Positions 1 to 13,730 of a stretch of DNA of 64,000 bases are shown in pieces. Within the stretch, counting starts at the first letter, position 1. Each line of letters starts with the position of its first letter. The DNA is from Glossina fuscipes. Taxonomy: Eukaryota > Arthropoda > Insecta > Diptera > Glossinidae. Below the pieces are notes generated by a model. It made no database searches. It saw nothing but the letters and a program-made list of their open reading frames with translations, and was not told the origin of the DNA. The stretch covers positions 40,917,079 to 40,981,078 of the forward strand of contig NW_023998414.1 in NCBI RefSeq assembly GCF_014805625.2, given 5' to 3'. Position numbers and translations under genes: made by a program.

Positions 1-3000
1 TATGATGAAAGTTGAAAAACGCGCTTCCTCTTAGAGTAAAGTAACATTCTCTTCAGTTGATGCTCTCGTGGGATGATTAATGAATGAGAAAAGCCGGCCG
101 CCAGCATTGTAGTGCACAGTAATGGTTGGCAGTAATGGTGTTTCAGCGCCAATTGAAAGCCCAAGAAAGAGCAGTTATGGCGCAATTGGACGGCGGCATT
201 ACTGAGTAAGTGATCGTGCTGCGCACAATAAACTCCTAAGACAATGTGTGAGTTAGGTTTAAAATCATGCCATCCTATGCAAATCGAAGAATATTTCGAT
301 TTGTCATTAGCAACAACCGATATTTGCGAAAATGTCCAGAGTAATACTTTTGTTTGTTGCATGTGATGATGTGGATGAAGAAGAGATTGACGAGACTGGT
401 GTTGATAAGAAAGATACTTAACCGGTTACCAATTAAACCGAAGAGCCAAAGTTATTAAGGCACTTACCAAAAAATAACAATGACAATTGTTGGCGCATGC
501 TATTATGCATTGCACTGTTCAGTGCATCGTTAGTAGTATCGTAGATTGCTTGCATTTTAATCTAACGTCGGACGCAGCGAACATTATTTTTTCAAATTCA
601 TTAAAAATTCATAATAATATTTGCTTAGGAATGAAATTTTAATGCAGTTAAAAAGCTATCACGACTTTTAGCTAACAAAAGCAGCTCTCAGTTAAATTTC
701 ATTTTATTAAGATTTCAATTGCGTGCAGCCAAAGTTTTATTTCAAAGAAATAATTTACACCCACTTAAGAATAATTTCAACCAATCCTTCTTAAAACAAT
801 ATTCACTTTTAGGCTCTTTCTCTCCAATCTTGTTCAGCTAAGATTCGAGTTGACTTAAAGCACATTCGATCTGGTGGTTATTTCCGCAAGGCCTTATGCG
901 CGCATAACCATATGCAATTACTGTTTGTATGATGATATGTGGCGGATGACGTTAGTCAGAAAGTCGTATACAAGAATGACAAAAAATGAAATGATGTCGC
1001 GATGAGTTACCACGCGTTCGCTAACTAATGGATGCATTAAAAAATGTATAGATTGGCCAGACAAATTAATATCCCAAGAGTTATCTCGATCAGGTTGATA
1101 AGATGATCCTTCGAAATTCACTGCCGAAGAACGGGATATATTAGACTTAACCTATTCAACTGTGCAACTTGTTTTGTCTGCAAGCACTTAGCCTTGATGA
1201 GATTAGTAAGTTTATTAATTATGATAGGTATGTCCGTCCGTCTTCAAGTCCGTGGAATTTGAAATCAAAAAATGAGAGCTTGGCTTAAACGGCTTTAGCT
1301 GATGGATTCAGGTTAAGCTTGAAGACGGTTTCAATCTTCACGCGAACCATAGCCTATGGTATGTTGATTTAAGATCTGGTAAAAATATTGGCCATATTTC
1401 GCTCTCCGACTGATACGCTTAACGGATTACTTTCCCCTTTTCCTCGATATGGATCTGCGCCAGAGCGAATACAACTTTTACGTTTGTTTTGATTTCGGCG
1501 ATGTCTCCTTTGTTCACTTATGGTGAAGATCGTCTAGACCGAGAAACATGTTACATGCATTATTTCATTGCACTCCTTGAATATTATTCTACAACGCCCT
1601 GGAGTACCATTATCGTCGGATGTAAATAATTTAACGCATAAGAGGCTCTGGAATTTACAAATGCTCATTAAATGGATTTCGTGATGAGGCGATTTGAACA
1701 TTTTCTTCCATTAAAAGCCGTTACGAGAATGTCGAGTTGATTGCATAATCTTTTTTACTTAACTCACTTTACTTTCCTACCATTGATACTTTCCATCGAT
1801 ATTACTAGCACCTCCATGCTTACAATTATTCTGAAATTTTGCACACACCTTTTCCTTGCGACGACAACGCAATCTTGTATACTCTGTGTTTAGTTTTCTC
1901 TTAACAATCTAGTCGTTAAGGTTATCCGTTAAGCGGGCTGGTAGAGTACAATGCTGGTTGCAGAGAAATAAAAATGAATTCCATAAAATACATTTTATTT
2001 CTTAATTGGCTTTCATTTAAACGAACCGGATCGTGGAAAACTAATTTGCCAGTCATTTTTTTTTTTTTAAGATCTTAAGCGTCCCCAAGGTTTCGCCAAG
2101 GTTTCAACAAATAAGACTGGCGGAGATTAAATTTATTTGTCAATTTTATCTACAGACGGCTAATGATAACGGACAGAAGGAGAGAAGGCAGAATTTTGGT
2201 GCGAACAATATTACATATAGCTTACGGGGGTTCGGATATGAATTTCAAACTATGTTAGACGCAGTGTCGAAATGAATATGCTTTTGTTCTTCGATGGTAT
2301 ATAAATCATATAAAAATGTATTCTATTTCGGACACGTTATCCACGTATAGACGTGTAGGAAAGACATGTACTTGTCATTATAAATTATTTCGTATGTGGA
2401 CGAAAGTTTGCTTTTGCATGGATATGCAGGCTCGCATACACGTTTGCATGTACGCTTGATTTGCCTAAACATTGTCATTTTGTTTGCTTAATAGCGAAGA
2501 AATCTCTTATTAAATATTCGAAACACAAATTTCAACTTTACCCGGAAATTGTTGTAAAAGAAAATTGCTTTTATGTGTGAATAATTTTAAATGCCGATTA
2601 AATGATTATTTTACGGTTTTACTTCCATGTACATGAAGATTATGGTTTAAACAAAGTGGTTTCGATGTTTCTCAAAGAGAGCAACTAAACTTTATCCAAA
2701 TATGCTTGTCTGTGCTCTGACTGTGTGTGTGCGTGTGTGCGTGTGTGCGTATGTGTGTATGTGTGTGCTATATGCACTATAATGGCCAACATGCCAAACA
2801 ACTATTACACAAATCCATTTGTTTATGCAAATTTTATATTTCATCAAAATTTCTGTTATTTAACATAATTGGAAAAAAGGAAAGGAAAAAAAGAGAGAGA
2901 GAGAGAGAGAGAGAGGGAGGCGGAAAAGGGCAGTTCATTTAAATTCGGTTTATGGTGAGTCCTTTGAGGGTCATTTTCCTTATCATTGCTCTTATTTTTT

Positions 3001-6000
3001 ACCTATCTTTGGAAAGAGAAATTACAAAAATTCAACAAGAGAAACCCAACGAAGATCTGTCGCATATTCAACTAAGGATCTAGATCTATATTTTGGGCAA
3101 AACAAGTAAGAAAAACAAGTTAAAAAAAAAAAACGCGGAAAGCAAATGTGTTCGCGAAGGCATGCGCACATTGTAGGCGCATCCTTTGACCGGTTTGTGT
3201 AATTTTCTAATCCTTTTGCAAATTAATAGGCGATGTTTTCATTTTTGCCACAGATACTACACTGTTGGGCGCACATAGAGCATAGATAGACAGACAAACA
3301 GATCGACGTGCTTAACTGATTTCTGAGGCTGACGCCGGTCAAGAATATACATATTTTATAGGATTTTTGTAGTTCGCTTCTGCGCCTTATAAGGCTATTG
3401 AAAAAAAATCTATTTTGTCAGTGACTACAGCATCGCCCATAGAAGGTACGTTCAAATTTTTACACATTTACCGGCTGTAGTTTGGAAGGTGCAATCAATC
3501 GATTTTTTATTCCTTTGCTAACCTGCGTGCAAGGACTTGCAATGTTGCCAGGACTTTCAGATTTCATTTCCATCATTTCTCATTTTTGGGGCCAGTAGAA
3601 TGTTTATAAGAAACATTACATAGGCGGCGTGGCGTCTATTGTAGTTTATGGGCAAAAATGCCGGAAAACAGGACTCGTCCATACAGGCGAGGCAGTCCTT
3701 TTACCGGTTTAACTTAAATGTTTTTCAATATCAACTTCCGTGCAGCGGCTTCTAAAGCTTTGCCAACTTTAAAGCACTTACCCCTACTTTTCCGATCATG
3801 ACTACATCAAACGTGCAGCATACATAGTTGTCCTGAGTGTCAATGTGAGTTGTTCCGTTAAATGCACTGCTTTTTTCCAACGTTTCAGAAGGCAGTCGAA
3901 TTCATAGTATAAACGACTTCTTCGAACGACTTAAACTGTTGATGATCTTTTTTTTTCTGGCGATCAGGGAAGATGCTCTATACTTGCGGTGGTGGGTTAC
4001 AAGTCGATTGATTGGTTCCCAAATGGTTACGCTGATCATTACAGTGATCATCCCATTATTACCTACCCACCAATCCTGAGTGTTTGAGATTTTTGTATGG
4101 TTGTCTTCCTACAGTAAGTAACAACGCGTACAGTGCCGTGTTGTGGAGAAACGATTTGTCATTTCGTTACATTAGTTTAACAGGAATACAGTTCACTGAC
4201 CTCCGCCCGGATCTGTCGCGATTTATATCCGATTTTTGGAATAATTAGATTGCACTCTATATGTATATTTATATTTTCGTTCCGCGCATTAAAAGTATGT
4301 TAGAGCGCGACAGCATGGAACATATTTTCATAGTCAACAGGAAATTCTACCAACGGTCATAACGTTATTTATATGATATGAATTCACAAAACTTAATAAG
4401 AAAACTTAAACTTCTTAGGTTGATTGCATTTGTAATCAATAATCTCAGCTACTATAAAAAAATGGAAAAAAAATGCTGAAAGTAAGTAAAATAAACCGAG
4501 GACGTAGTCACCGCCAAAAAACTAATACAGACAGAATATTGAAAATACAAAATAAAAATTATGTTCAATACGAGGCTATGTCAGTCAATCTACCTGAATA
4601 TGCAATAACATGTCGCGCCTTAATTACTTTGTATGTAAATTGTGTATAAGAAAAAATGAAATGCACAAAGTCGTCTTATAAATATCTTATATATTTTAAA
4701 TTAATTGAGAATTCCATTTTGGAATAAAATGTATAAACGAAGAAGGCAGACAGACACAAGAATAACTCGTTTAAAAAATAATTTAATTACGGTAATAAAA
4801 CAAAGCTTGCACATAACAGCCAGAACAATAAATGTGCGTAGGCTTTTTCCCGGCAGTGTCTCTTGTATGGCTTATAACACCTACTTGAACATTTAACAAC
4901 ACACGGCATTCACAATACACGGCACATACGCTCCCTCTATGCAAACGAGTGTAGTAAGTGTACAAAAATGATGAATATACAGTATTTTTGCAATATTTTG
5001 TCCCGAGACACATAAATTTTGTGCACCTTTGTGCCGCCTTTTAGTCTTTACTCTTGGAGATAACCCTTGTGGATGTGAAATTTTCAAGCTTATGTCTGCA
5101 AGTGAGCAGCCAAACTTTATAGTTGCACTTATAAGAAAGGGAACAGAGATATTTTGCAATGCTTGAAGATGGCCCCATTTTGAATTCTTTAAATTACACA
5201 TATCTGTATAAGACAATCTCTCAAATGACTTTAACGGGAAATTTTCAAAATATTTATATTTTTGATCTTGCTTTTGATGTAAATGTAACTATATCCATAT
5301 ACTTTACTTATTCCTATGGATGACTTCATGACTTCAATTACTCTTCATTGCAGTATTCCGCATGCAGAAATGCCCTCGTCCCTTTCCTGATCGTCACTGA
5401 ATTATTTGTATTGCTGCACAATATTGAAGTCCGTAATCCGGTCAGTATTTAGTTCGTCGCGGTTAATTTTTTTACGATCTGTGTAGTAATATCTATTACT
5501 TGACTTCTCTTATCATATTCTAAGATATTTTGTATCGCCTGGTAATTTTTGTATATTAATGAATGAATAAGGGAAAACAGATTTTATGGGGTTCCAAGGC
5601 GTTATAAACAAAGTAGCAGATGTTTATTATGCAACATATATAATATTATATAGATAGTAAAGGCAAAGGTGGAGTTTTCAACTTTATTTCTTTTTATTAA
5701 TCTATTGCAGATGTTAAAATCATTCTCGCGGTGAAAAAAAATGCAATAATTTTTTCTTAAACTGTACACGTAAGAGTATGTACTTTCCTTCAGATAAATG
5801 TATATATGTATACGACAACCTTCTCTGGCAAAAGGAAATTGTGTTACACGTTAATATTCGTGAGTTTTTTTATTAAAACCTGTCTATTATCATAGCTATT
5901 AGGAGAGGGTATATTAAATTTGCCAAATGTTGTTTATCGAAAACTCAACATTGCTTATAAGGGCAAACTTCTTGTTCTTCTCTTTTTTTTCCCCTCTCTC

Positions 6001-6235
6001 TTTCTCTTTCTTATCACCCGTGTCAAGTTAAATCAGCTGAAAAACTTGCCTAGAATTACAAAAAAAAAAAAAAAAAAAAGAGAAAAAAGAAAAAATTCGG
6101 CATCTATCGCTTTTAGTTTATATAATTATATTCCAATTGTCAAACTGTACAAAAAATATCGGGGCTAATCACTTACCTGAGAGACAACTTTCGCCTTTCG
6201 AAAGTTAAACTTTTCATACGTGATTACACACCCTC
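1..6235. other. intergenic, no gene recognised
   Basis: AT-rich sequence with only short open frames without family resemblance. It holds the microsatellites at 2721-2915, a T run near 2056, an A run near 3120 and an A-rich tract at 6061-6095. A few GGACAGAC-like words (about 1230) may be repeat debris. Confidence 0.6.
2721..2915 (+). repeat. (GT)n-type and (GA)n microsatellites
   Basis: An imperfect GT/GC-T array lies at 2721-2767 and a perfect (GA)n run at 2892-2915. The short open frame that spans both is compositional. Confidence 0.85.
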
Positions 6236-6269
6236 ATGACTTTGATTGCTAGCGAATGTCCTCGAATTG

Positions 6270-6583
6270 ATATCAACTACGGTAAACGTAAATTGTTGCA
6301 AGAAATTACTATCAAAAGCTTTATACTCTGCAAAGGCCCGGAATATGCCAAGACCTTAACCAAACTTGAGACTGATCTAACCATAGATATGATGGCAAAT
6401 GCTTTATGGAAGGATTGGAAGTTTAAAGCCTACAATTTCAATACTTTGGGTGCGCCGCCTTCGTGTGGTCTTTTGCATCCCTTGTTGAAAGTACGTAGCG
6501 AGTTTCGTCAGATTTTCCTTGAGATGCGTCCTTATGTGAAAAATAAAGAAAACTCTTTTACAACAAGCAAATGCTTTGAATGA
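6270..6583 (+). pseudogene. fragment of phenylalanyl-tRNA synthetase alpha subunit gene
   Basis: An open frame of 115 codons starts at an ATG at 6236. From about codon 16 it matches the middle of the cytoplasmic alpha-PheRS: KRKLLQE, TLTKLETDLT, then KFKAYNF.TLGAPPS.G and LHPLLKVRSEFRQIFLEM. The match stops just where the catalytic core would begin. A short deletion or rearrangement follows FLEM, then a TGA at 6581-6583. The normal subunit is about 500 residues; the N-terminal DNA-binding-like part and all catalytic motifs after FLEM are missing. No intron interrupts the matching 95 or so residues, which would fit a truncated retrocopy, but no poly(A) tail or target duplication is evident. 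Non-synonymous drift (for example GLLHP with Cys before it) suggests decay. Identity was recognised by eye. Confidence 0.75.
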
Positions 6584-6648
6584 AATCGATAGGGTTCAAA
6601 CCTAATCATACAAAACAATCACAAGACATAGCCCAAAAAAATACTAAT

Positions 6649-6692
6649 GTTCGCCGCCCGATTCCAACAAGTTCGCCGCCCGAATCCAACAA
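6649..6692 (+). repeat. 22-bp tandem duplication
   Basis: TTCGCCGCCCGATTCCAACA followed by a second copy with one T-to-A change. It lies just downstream of the synthetase fragment. Confidence 0.8.
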
Positions 6693-9238
6693 GTTCAATT
6701 CAACATATACTTGAAAATGTCAATACCTCTATCCCTAGGTGTATGCTATGAAAAGATGAAACTACACATATTTCATTAATCATAAAGAGCTTACGAGATC
6801 TCTTCTCTACAAATGCAAATCCTATGAACTATTTGCCTTAGCAAATTAATACTTATTTATACATTTTCATCGAACACTTCTTGGAAGAAGCGGCTTTAAG
6901 GCACCTTTAATTTTGATATCTAAAACTAATTTATGAATTCATATCAATTTACTCGACCTTGAGAATGACTTGTATGAATAAAGAGATAGATGAAAGTAAG
7001 AAAATTATATTCGGTTGCGATCGAATCTTTTACACCCATCACCGTTATCCCATGAAAGATTCAAAAAAAGGGAATTAGATAAATTCGCCTACTCCCTGCG
7101 CATATTGGATGGGCATGGCTGAGTTTTTCTATTCTTGTCAAATAATTTTGTAGAAATTTACATTGTATATCTGCTGTGCTTTATAAGTAACGAACAACAC
7201 ACACGGATATCACGGAAAGATGTTCCCAGTTCTGCTTGTTTGTTTTTCTCTATTTTTGTGTAGTTTTTATAATGATCGGTTGTTGCCGCTCAGTTATCAA
7301 TTAGCTTAGCAAAGACGTGAACAAGTGTACAGACGCAAAAAAAATTAATTCGACGTCAGTTATATTTTAGCGATTGGCATGGGAATTATAAACTCGTTAT
7401 AATACCGTTGCTTCACTTTGCATTATATACATACTGTGCATGCATATCCATATTCATTTGTAAGCAACAGGACTGCTTCAGTTTTTTGCATCGTTTTGCT
7501 ATTCGGCGAAATATATGCATTGTACGTATGAAAATGGGTGATCAAATCTTCACACTAACGCAATAAAATTCGAAACTTCACATATTTTGAGTGCATCTGA
7601 AGCACCGAATTATGTTCAGTATGCCACTTGATAATAAAACTTTGTTTTAATTTTTTTAATTTCTATCTGTAGTACATAGTATAGAATGAAATGTAATTTT
7701 ATGTTAATATTTGCTGAGGTTACCTGAAATACACTCATCTTTTCATATCCACCGCCGCAAGATAAGGAGCACATATTAATTTTGTCAAAACGGGTGTAAC
7801 ACTCAGAAGGAAGCTTCACACAACCCACGATGTATATATATGTATTTTTGATCAGGATCAAATTTTTAATCGCTTCAAACAAGTCCATTTGCTTGCCTAC
7901 CCATGTGCCTGTGTAGAATACCAACTAAACTGAGAACACCTCTACTTCTCAGTGGGGGAAAAAAAATGATTTTCCGCTCATTACTCATAAACTGCGGTAT
8001 ACGGATAAGTATGCAAAAGTTTGGGTATAAATTCCAGCTAACGCTGCAGCAGAGACAAGTCTACAAGAATGGAAATGATCGGCTACATCCAATCCATATT
8101 ATAGCGTGTATAGCCAAATTCAAATTCGGAATGCACCTAAGCATGGCCATCTGGTCGTTCGTTACCCGACTGAGCAGTAGCTGGGCCGAACATTCTCCCG
8201 TCCGCCAAATTGAACATATCACGTACAAATTCGCAAAAGAATTCGAAAGCAAGCACACGTTTATAATGCAACAAAAACTGTGAGCGATGTTCCTTTTTGT
8301 GTCTTTTACTCAATATTCGTAAACAACACTGCTACAAATGAAAAAAACATCAGCCCGAATAACGGCGATGGATGCAGAGAATGTGGTCGCGACAGGACAT
8401 GATTTTCTTACTTTTGCTTGTTAATCCAAAAATGAACAAAGCATGTTCAGTTCAGACAAGGACAAAACATTATGGAAATAAATAGCGGAACGTATCATAA
8501 GCCAAGTAAACAACTGTTGTAAAGTAGATAGCACAGATATTCAAAGGTGTGTAAAACGTGTCAGCACATCGGAAATGGAAAGTATCTCAGAAATCGAGTT
8601 AAATCAAAGCGATTAAACAACTGCTGTGAACGAGTTGTTTGCCATTTAGCGGGTACTTTGTCAATTAAATATCAATTAAAATTTAAACGATTTATGAGTG
8701 CATTGATTGCCGAGTACTTGACATGGGTTGCGTGATTAACTGTTAATTAGTGTTCCTCATACTTTTTGACTAAATCTATCATTCTCATGTTAAATGAACG
8801 AAATGGACGATTGAGGTAAAAGAGAAGCGAAAATCAAAAATGTTGTGATTGCTTCCCTCCTCAGTATTAGTGATATGGAGCTTGATCAACGGTAGTATTC
8901 TTTCTTGTTTTGTTAAAACAAGTGAAGTTTCTTCCTTTTTTTTTTTTTTTTTTTTCTTTAATTATCTCATTTTGTTTTCCATTTTCTTTGTCAACAAATT
9001 TTTGTTGCCGTTATTATGCTCGGTTTCAAGTAAAGCTAAATATGAATTAAAGACACACAAATAAACATATAAAAAATGACAAAAACTTAATTTTATCCAT
9101 TCGCCTTGAGGTCAAAAGTTTCGTCTAGCAGAAAATGGAATAGAAAATAGTAGCATAAGAATGTAATGCTTAAAATTCTATTCATTTTATTGTTGCTTGC
9201 AACAATGGCAAAAAAGAAATAAAGAAATTAAAGTACCT

Positions 9239-9239
<1 letters not shown>

Positions 9240-9269
<30 letters not shown>
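9240..9269 (+). repeat. (CAG)10 trinucleotide repeat
   Basis: Ten perfect CAG units. No open frame of useful length runs through it, so it is not a coding polyglutamine or polyserine tract. Confidence 0.9.
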
Positions 9270-9270
<1 letters not shown>

Positions 9271-12200
9271 TGTGTTGATAACAATGTTTCTCTATCTTTT
9301 TATTTAATTTCTTTTCTACATTATTCATTTATAAAGAAAGGGTTAATTGCTGGAAGCTTAGTTAATATTTTGTTGCGCAGATGGCAAACAATGAAAGTAT
9401 TCATTAAGAAAGTTTTTCTCCTTTTAATATAATAAAATATTTTAAAATACAATGCAACGAAATAAGAAACAAAATAAAGACTACCGCTATTTGAATAACG
9501 TGGTATGAAGAATATACATAATAAATTTAGCAAAAAATGACAATATCTCCCAACACCATGTCCGTGGAAAAAGGACGACTTTTAGTGCGAATATTCTAGT
9601 TACGAACGTGTAGTATCACTTTTCATGTAATGTAATGTGTCATCTCTCAAAGCGTAATACCTTCAAATGGATATAATTGCAATTTTATTTTTATATTCCA
9701 ACTATCTGCGGCGTATTAACCCAAGCCGATTCGGTCAGTGAAGATGAAATTTCTATCGCAGTTCTAATCGAATTTGGAATGTCTTACGACAAAAACTACA
9801 GATGGCAGATAGACAGACAACGTAAGAAACATGTAACAAAGCAACTGAATAAGTTTATGATGTCCCCGTCCGTTAACTGTAATATATGGAGTGATATTCG
9901 CTATTTTTCATTTTTTTTTTTTTTTTTTTTTTTTTTTGACAAATTCTGTAGATATTTAGAAAACTTTATGCAGGAAAAAAGTTTAATTTAAGAAGTTTGT
10001 GTGTGGAGTAATTACTTTTCTTGTTTCTTTTAAACTCGAAATACATTGAATCGCGAAGCATTGAATTCAATTTGCAACGATTTTTTCTACACGTTTCCAT
10101 CAGCACTTTCACATCACATCTCGTTCGTGTTAGAAAATCATTTCTCTAATGCAATGTGTGCCCATGCATAGAAACATGCGAACAAATATCCCAATAAACC
10201 ATTTTGACAATCAAATATCCTGCTCAACTAACTCACATGTGTAACTCGATTCTTTAGTCTTCAATCGATAGTCTGTGATTTGAAGAAAGAAAAAAATAAA
10301 TAAATGATGGCCCGTAGATTGATCTCGAGACAAGCACGAGTGCAGTGACATCATATTATAAAGTGAATTGAACGCTTCTCAAAGAAAAATATCAATACAA
10401 CAACAACGAACATAACTGCCTGTAGGGGATTTGCAAGTGTCTTTACATTTAGATGAGTGCGATTGGTTAGTAAACATTGTTTAGCAGCACTTTGCGTTCT
10501 GAAAAAATCCGGATATTAATCGTAATGCGCTCGCACTACGGGCGATTGTCCAACCAACTTATTATTGTGTGGTAAACGTGATTTGTTCAATGGCCGATGC
10601 ATTTATGAATATATTGGATCTAGAAAAGACTGCCGGGCAATAGTGATCATTGGTGTTAATCAAACGCAATCGAACATGAAGCTTGTTATCAAAAAACAAA
10701 AAGAAGAAGACAAAGCACAGAAATGTCACACTAAAAATATATAATATCAATATGACCTTGAAGCTCTTCTTTGGTGAATTCGGTTCCATTGAGAGAGAAT
10801 GTTTTGAAACAATAAAAGAGAAGGTATAATTTCTCTTTCCATATTCTCTAGTGCCTTTGTAATATGGGAGAATGTAGCGACCGTTGAACGAAGAATACAT
10901 TTTCTGCTCTGGTCTAGCCTATAGGCCTCTAATGCAACAAATATCTGCAAGTAAAAACGTAAATTGTGCACGTATCCATCATGATATCCTAAACCGCGAA
11001 TGAATTGTCTGGGCCGTTGTTATATATATATTGTGTCACTCGTATTTTTCATATGCTAAATAGTATTAACAATAGTAGTCGATTTTACCGACTTCTATAT
11101 AGGGAGAGGGAAAATGGGATAAGGGGTCCGGAAGTAGCTCTAACTTGGCTCCATCGTCACAAAAAGCATATTATTTCGAGAACCTTTAAAAGTTTTTTTT
11201 TTCAATCAAATACTGATAGACGAAAGTTTCGATTTCCACGAGCAGTTATTTTTGTTGCCACCACACCACGTCTTCTGATTTATTCGGGTCGACGTATTTT
11301 GCTCTCTTAAAGGGAAGAATCCTGAATAGCTCTGTGTTTTTTGTCTTTGTTTACTATTAACGTATTTGCAGTGATCGTGAGCACTTGTTTTAGTTCCATA
11401 TAGAGTTGAAGTTCTACTTGAAGAGTTCTGCATAGAACTCACTCACTAAAAACTGTTACACATTTCATAGATTTTTCGTGGACTTAAGCTCCCGTTAACG
11501 AATATGTTTATTCCATTTAATTGCAATAAAAGTTGAATGTTTTCATTCGAACTGTGAGGTCGTGTCTAATTTGATTACAGTTTTTCTAAGAAATTGGTTT
11601 ATTGGGTGTAATGTTTCACTGCACAAAATATCATCAATTTTGTAGATGAATTTGTATTGGCTTCAGCTAAATAAACAAACAAAGCAATGAGTAGTTGAGC
11701 TTTCGTTTTTTTCTTTTTTTTATGAATTTTTTTATGAAAACAGGCATTCAGTCAACCATAACACTGATTCAATTTTTTGATATGGAAACGCCACTATATA
11801 AATCAAATTTTGAAATACTTTATATGAAATTGTTTCTTACACCTTTCCAGACTAAGGGATAACTTATAAAAATCGGTGAATTATTTTTATTTACCTTGCC
11901 GGTACCAGGCAAAAAAGAAATTAAAATAAAAAAAAAAAAAATTAAAATACGCTTTTCATATACATTGCCATGTCTACATACGTTTAGAAGTATGTATTCC
12001 GTCAGCTCTTTGCTAAGTTTAACTAATTAAGAGTTTAATGACTTTTTCAAAAAAAAAAAAAAAAAAAAAAAAGATTGGAACACGTTTTCAACATGCTTTG
12101 CTTTGTCTAAGTTGTTGTTACATATCGAACGAAATTTACTCCCTTAACTAACTCGTCCAACTAGTTAGGAGTTCAACGGCTTCTTGCAAGCGCCATCTTG

Positions 12201-13692
12201 AAGATCACGTTTTTATTAAGTTTTCGGAGATTTGCTTTACATTAATGCAACTAAAAAATTCTCAGATTGCAGGAGACGTAAGTGATCAAGTCCTGCTATC
12301 AGAAGTGTTGCTAAAAAACATATTTGCTGGAATTTTGATATGAATCGAGACAGTGCTGCTCAGTTGAGTTGAATGTTGGTTTGAAGCATCGCCTAATTAA
12401 TGGCTCTCGGTTGGCCTGCATCATGGTTTTTTGCCTTTTAAATATTATATGTACTTCATCCACTTCTCATCATACCTCGGGATTTCCTCCTCTCAATTAA
12501 AGACGAAAAGCACTCTATTACCCAATCGAAATGAATAACTCGATCTACTCAAAGCTCAAAGAATTTCAGTGCGGCGTAGGACCAGAAGAATGGTAGATAC
12601 ACGCCGAAGTCACAATGCTATCCAATACGGTATAGTATTTTCTCGTATAGAAACTTACTTACCCTCCTCCTATTATTTAACCAAAGATAAGCGCTTGCAT
12701 AGATGTACCAAAATATAATTATTCGGAAGCAGATCAAAAGAAAAAGCAAAAACATATTCTCTTTAGAAGTTGCAAGAACATTAATTAACAATAAAGTCCC
12801 TAAACTACTTTTTGTTTTGGACTTTAGCCAAATTATAAAAAAGTTGTATGCATAGCAAGCATAGCACTTTTTTATATGCGAAAAGTGGCCACATATGCTA
12901 CAATATATACATACGCTCAGTGTGTTTGATAAGTTCAAGTGTGTTTCTTAAAAGTTCCCTGCGCCGTAGCTCATTCCAGTAATTGTTAAAGAGAACCAAG
13001 TATAAAAGTTATTATTACAAACAGTCCCCAAACACTCGCTACTCACTACTAGTTTGGGAGAACAATTTATTCATAAATCTATCTACAAGTATTTGTCAGA
13101 AAATAAACAAAGATTTTGCTGAGCGATGGGAATAGTTTAGGCGCAATGTTTAGCAAAACATTGCTTACGTTAGTCGAGAGTGCAAGTACTCTATGTGGTG
13201 TCCGTTACTTAATTCTCGGTGTTAGAGAGCCAAAGGCGTATCTAGGACATCCGAAACATTCGATAATAAATATTATAAGAATAAGCAATGCTTGGCTCTT
13301 CGAAGAATCAGATACATACAGAACAACATAACAATGGTTAGCGGGCGATTATGAGGCTGTTTTAGTAATGAATTTGATTCGTGGAATCAGCCCAAGCGCC
13401 CAAGCGCCCAAGAGCATTATAAGAATGACATTGCGACATTGACAGCAACTCAAATGATGGGCGTACTTACGTATGTGCTGTGATACTCATAAATGGCCGG
13501 GAGTTGCAATGGAATCACGAAAGATAACACAAAGGATACGTTCGACCCTTACTTTTGCTGGTTTGAGTCTTATCACTCATAGCTTGCTTTTCAAAACAAG
13601 TTTTTTTGAAGATTGTTCTAAAAATCTATTAAAAAATCTGTTAATAATTTTATATATTTTTTATTGAATAAATGTATTTTAAATATATTAAG

Positions 13693-13730
13693 ACTACTAC
13701 TACTATTACTACTACTACTACTACTACTAT
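13693..13730 (+). repeat. (ACT)n microsatellite
   Basis: About twelve ACT units with one ATT interruption. Confidence 0.9.

Noticed and set aside
4033..4053. TGATCA repeated around a short spacer
   Set aside because: A 6-bp palindrome repeated twice is easily due to chance at this scale.
7903..8283. 126-codon open frame, plus strand
   Set aside because: The amino-acid pattern resembles no family I recognise, and the minus strand is open in the same place. Not supported as a gene.
9240..9269. (CAG)10 as a coding opa/polyglutamine tract
   Set aside because: No frame through it stays open far enough, and there is no splice or coding support nearby.
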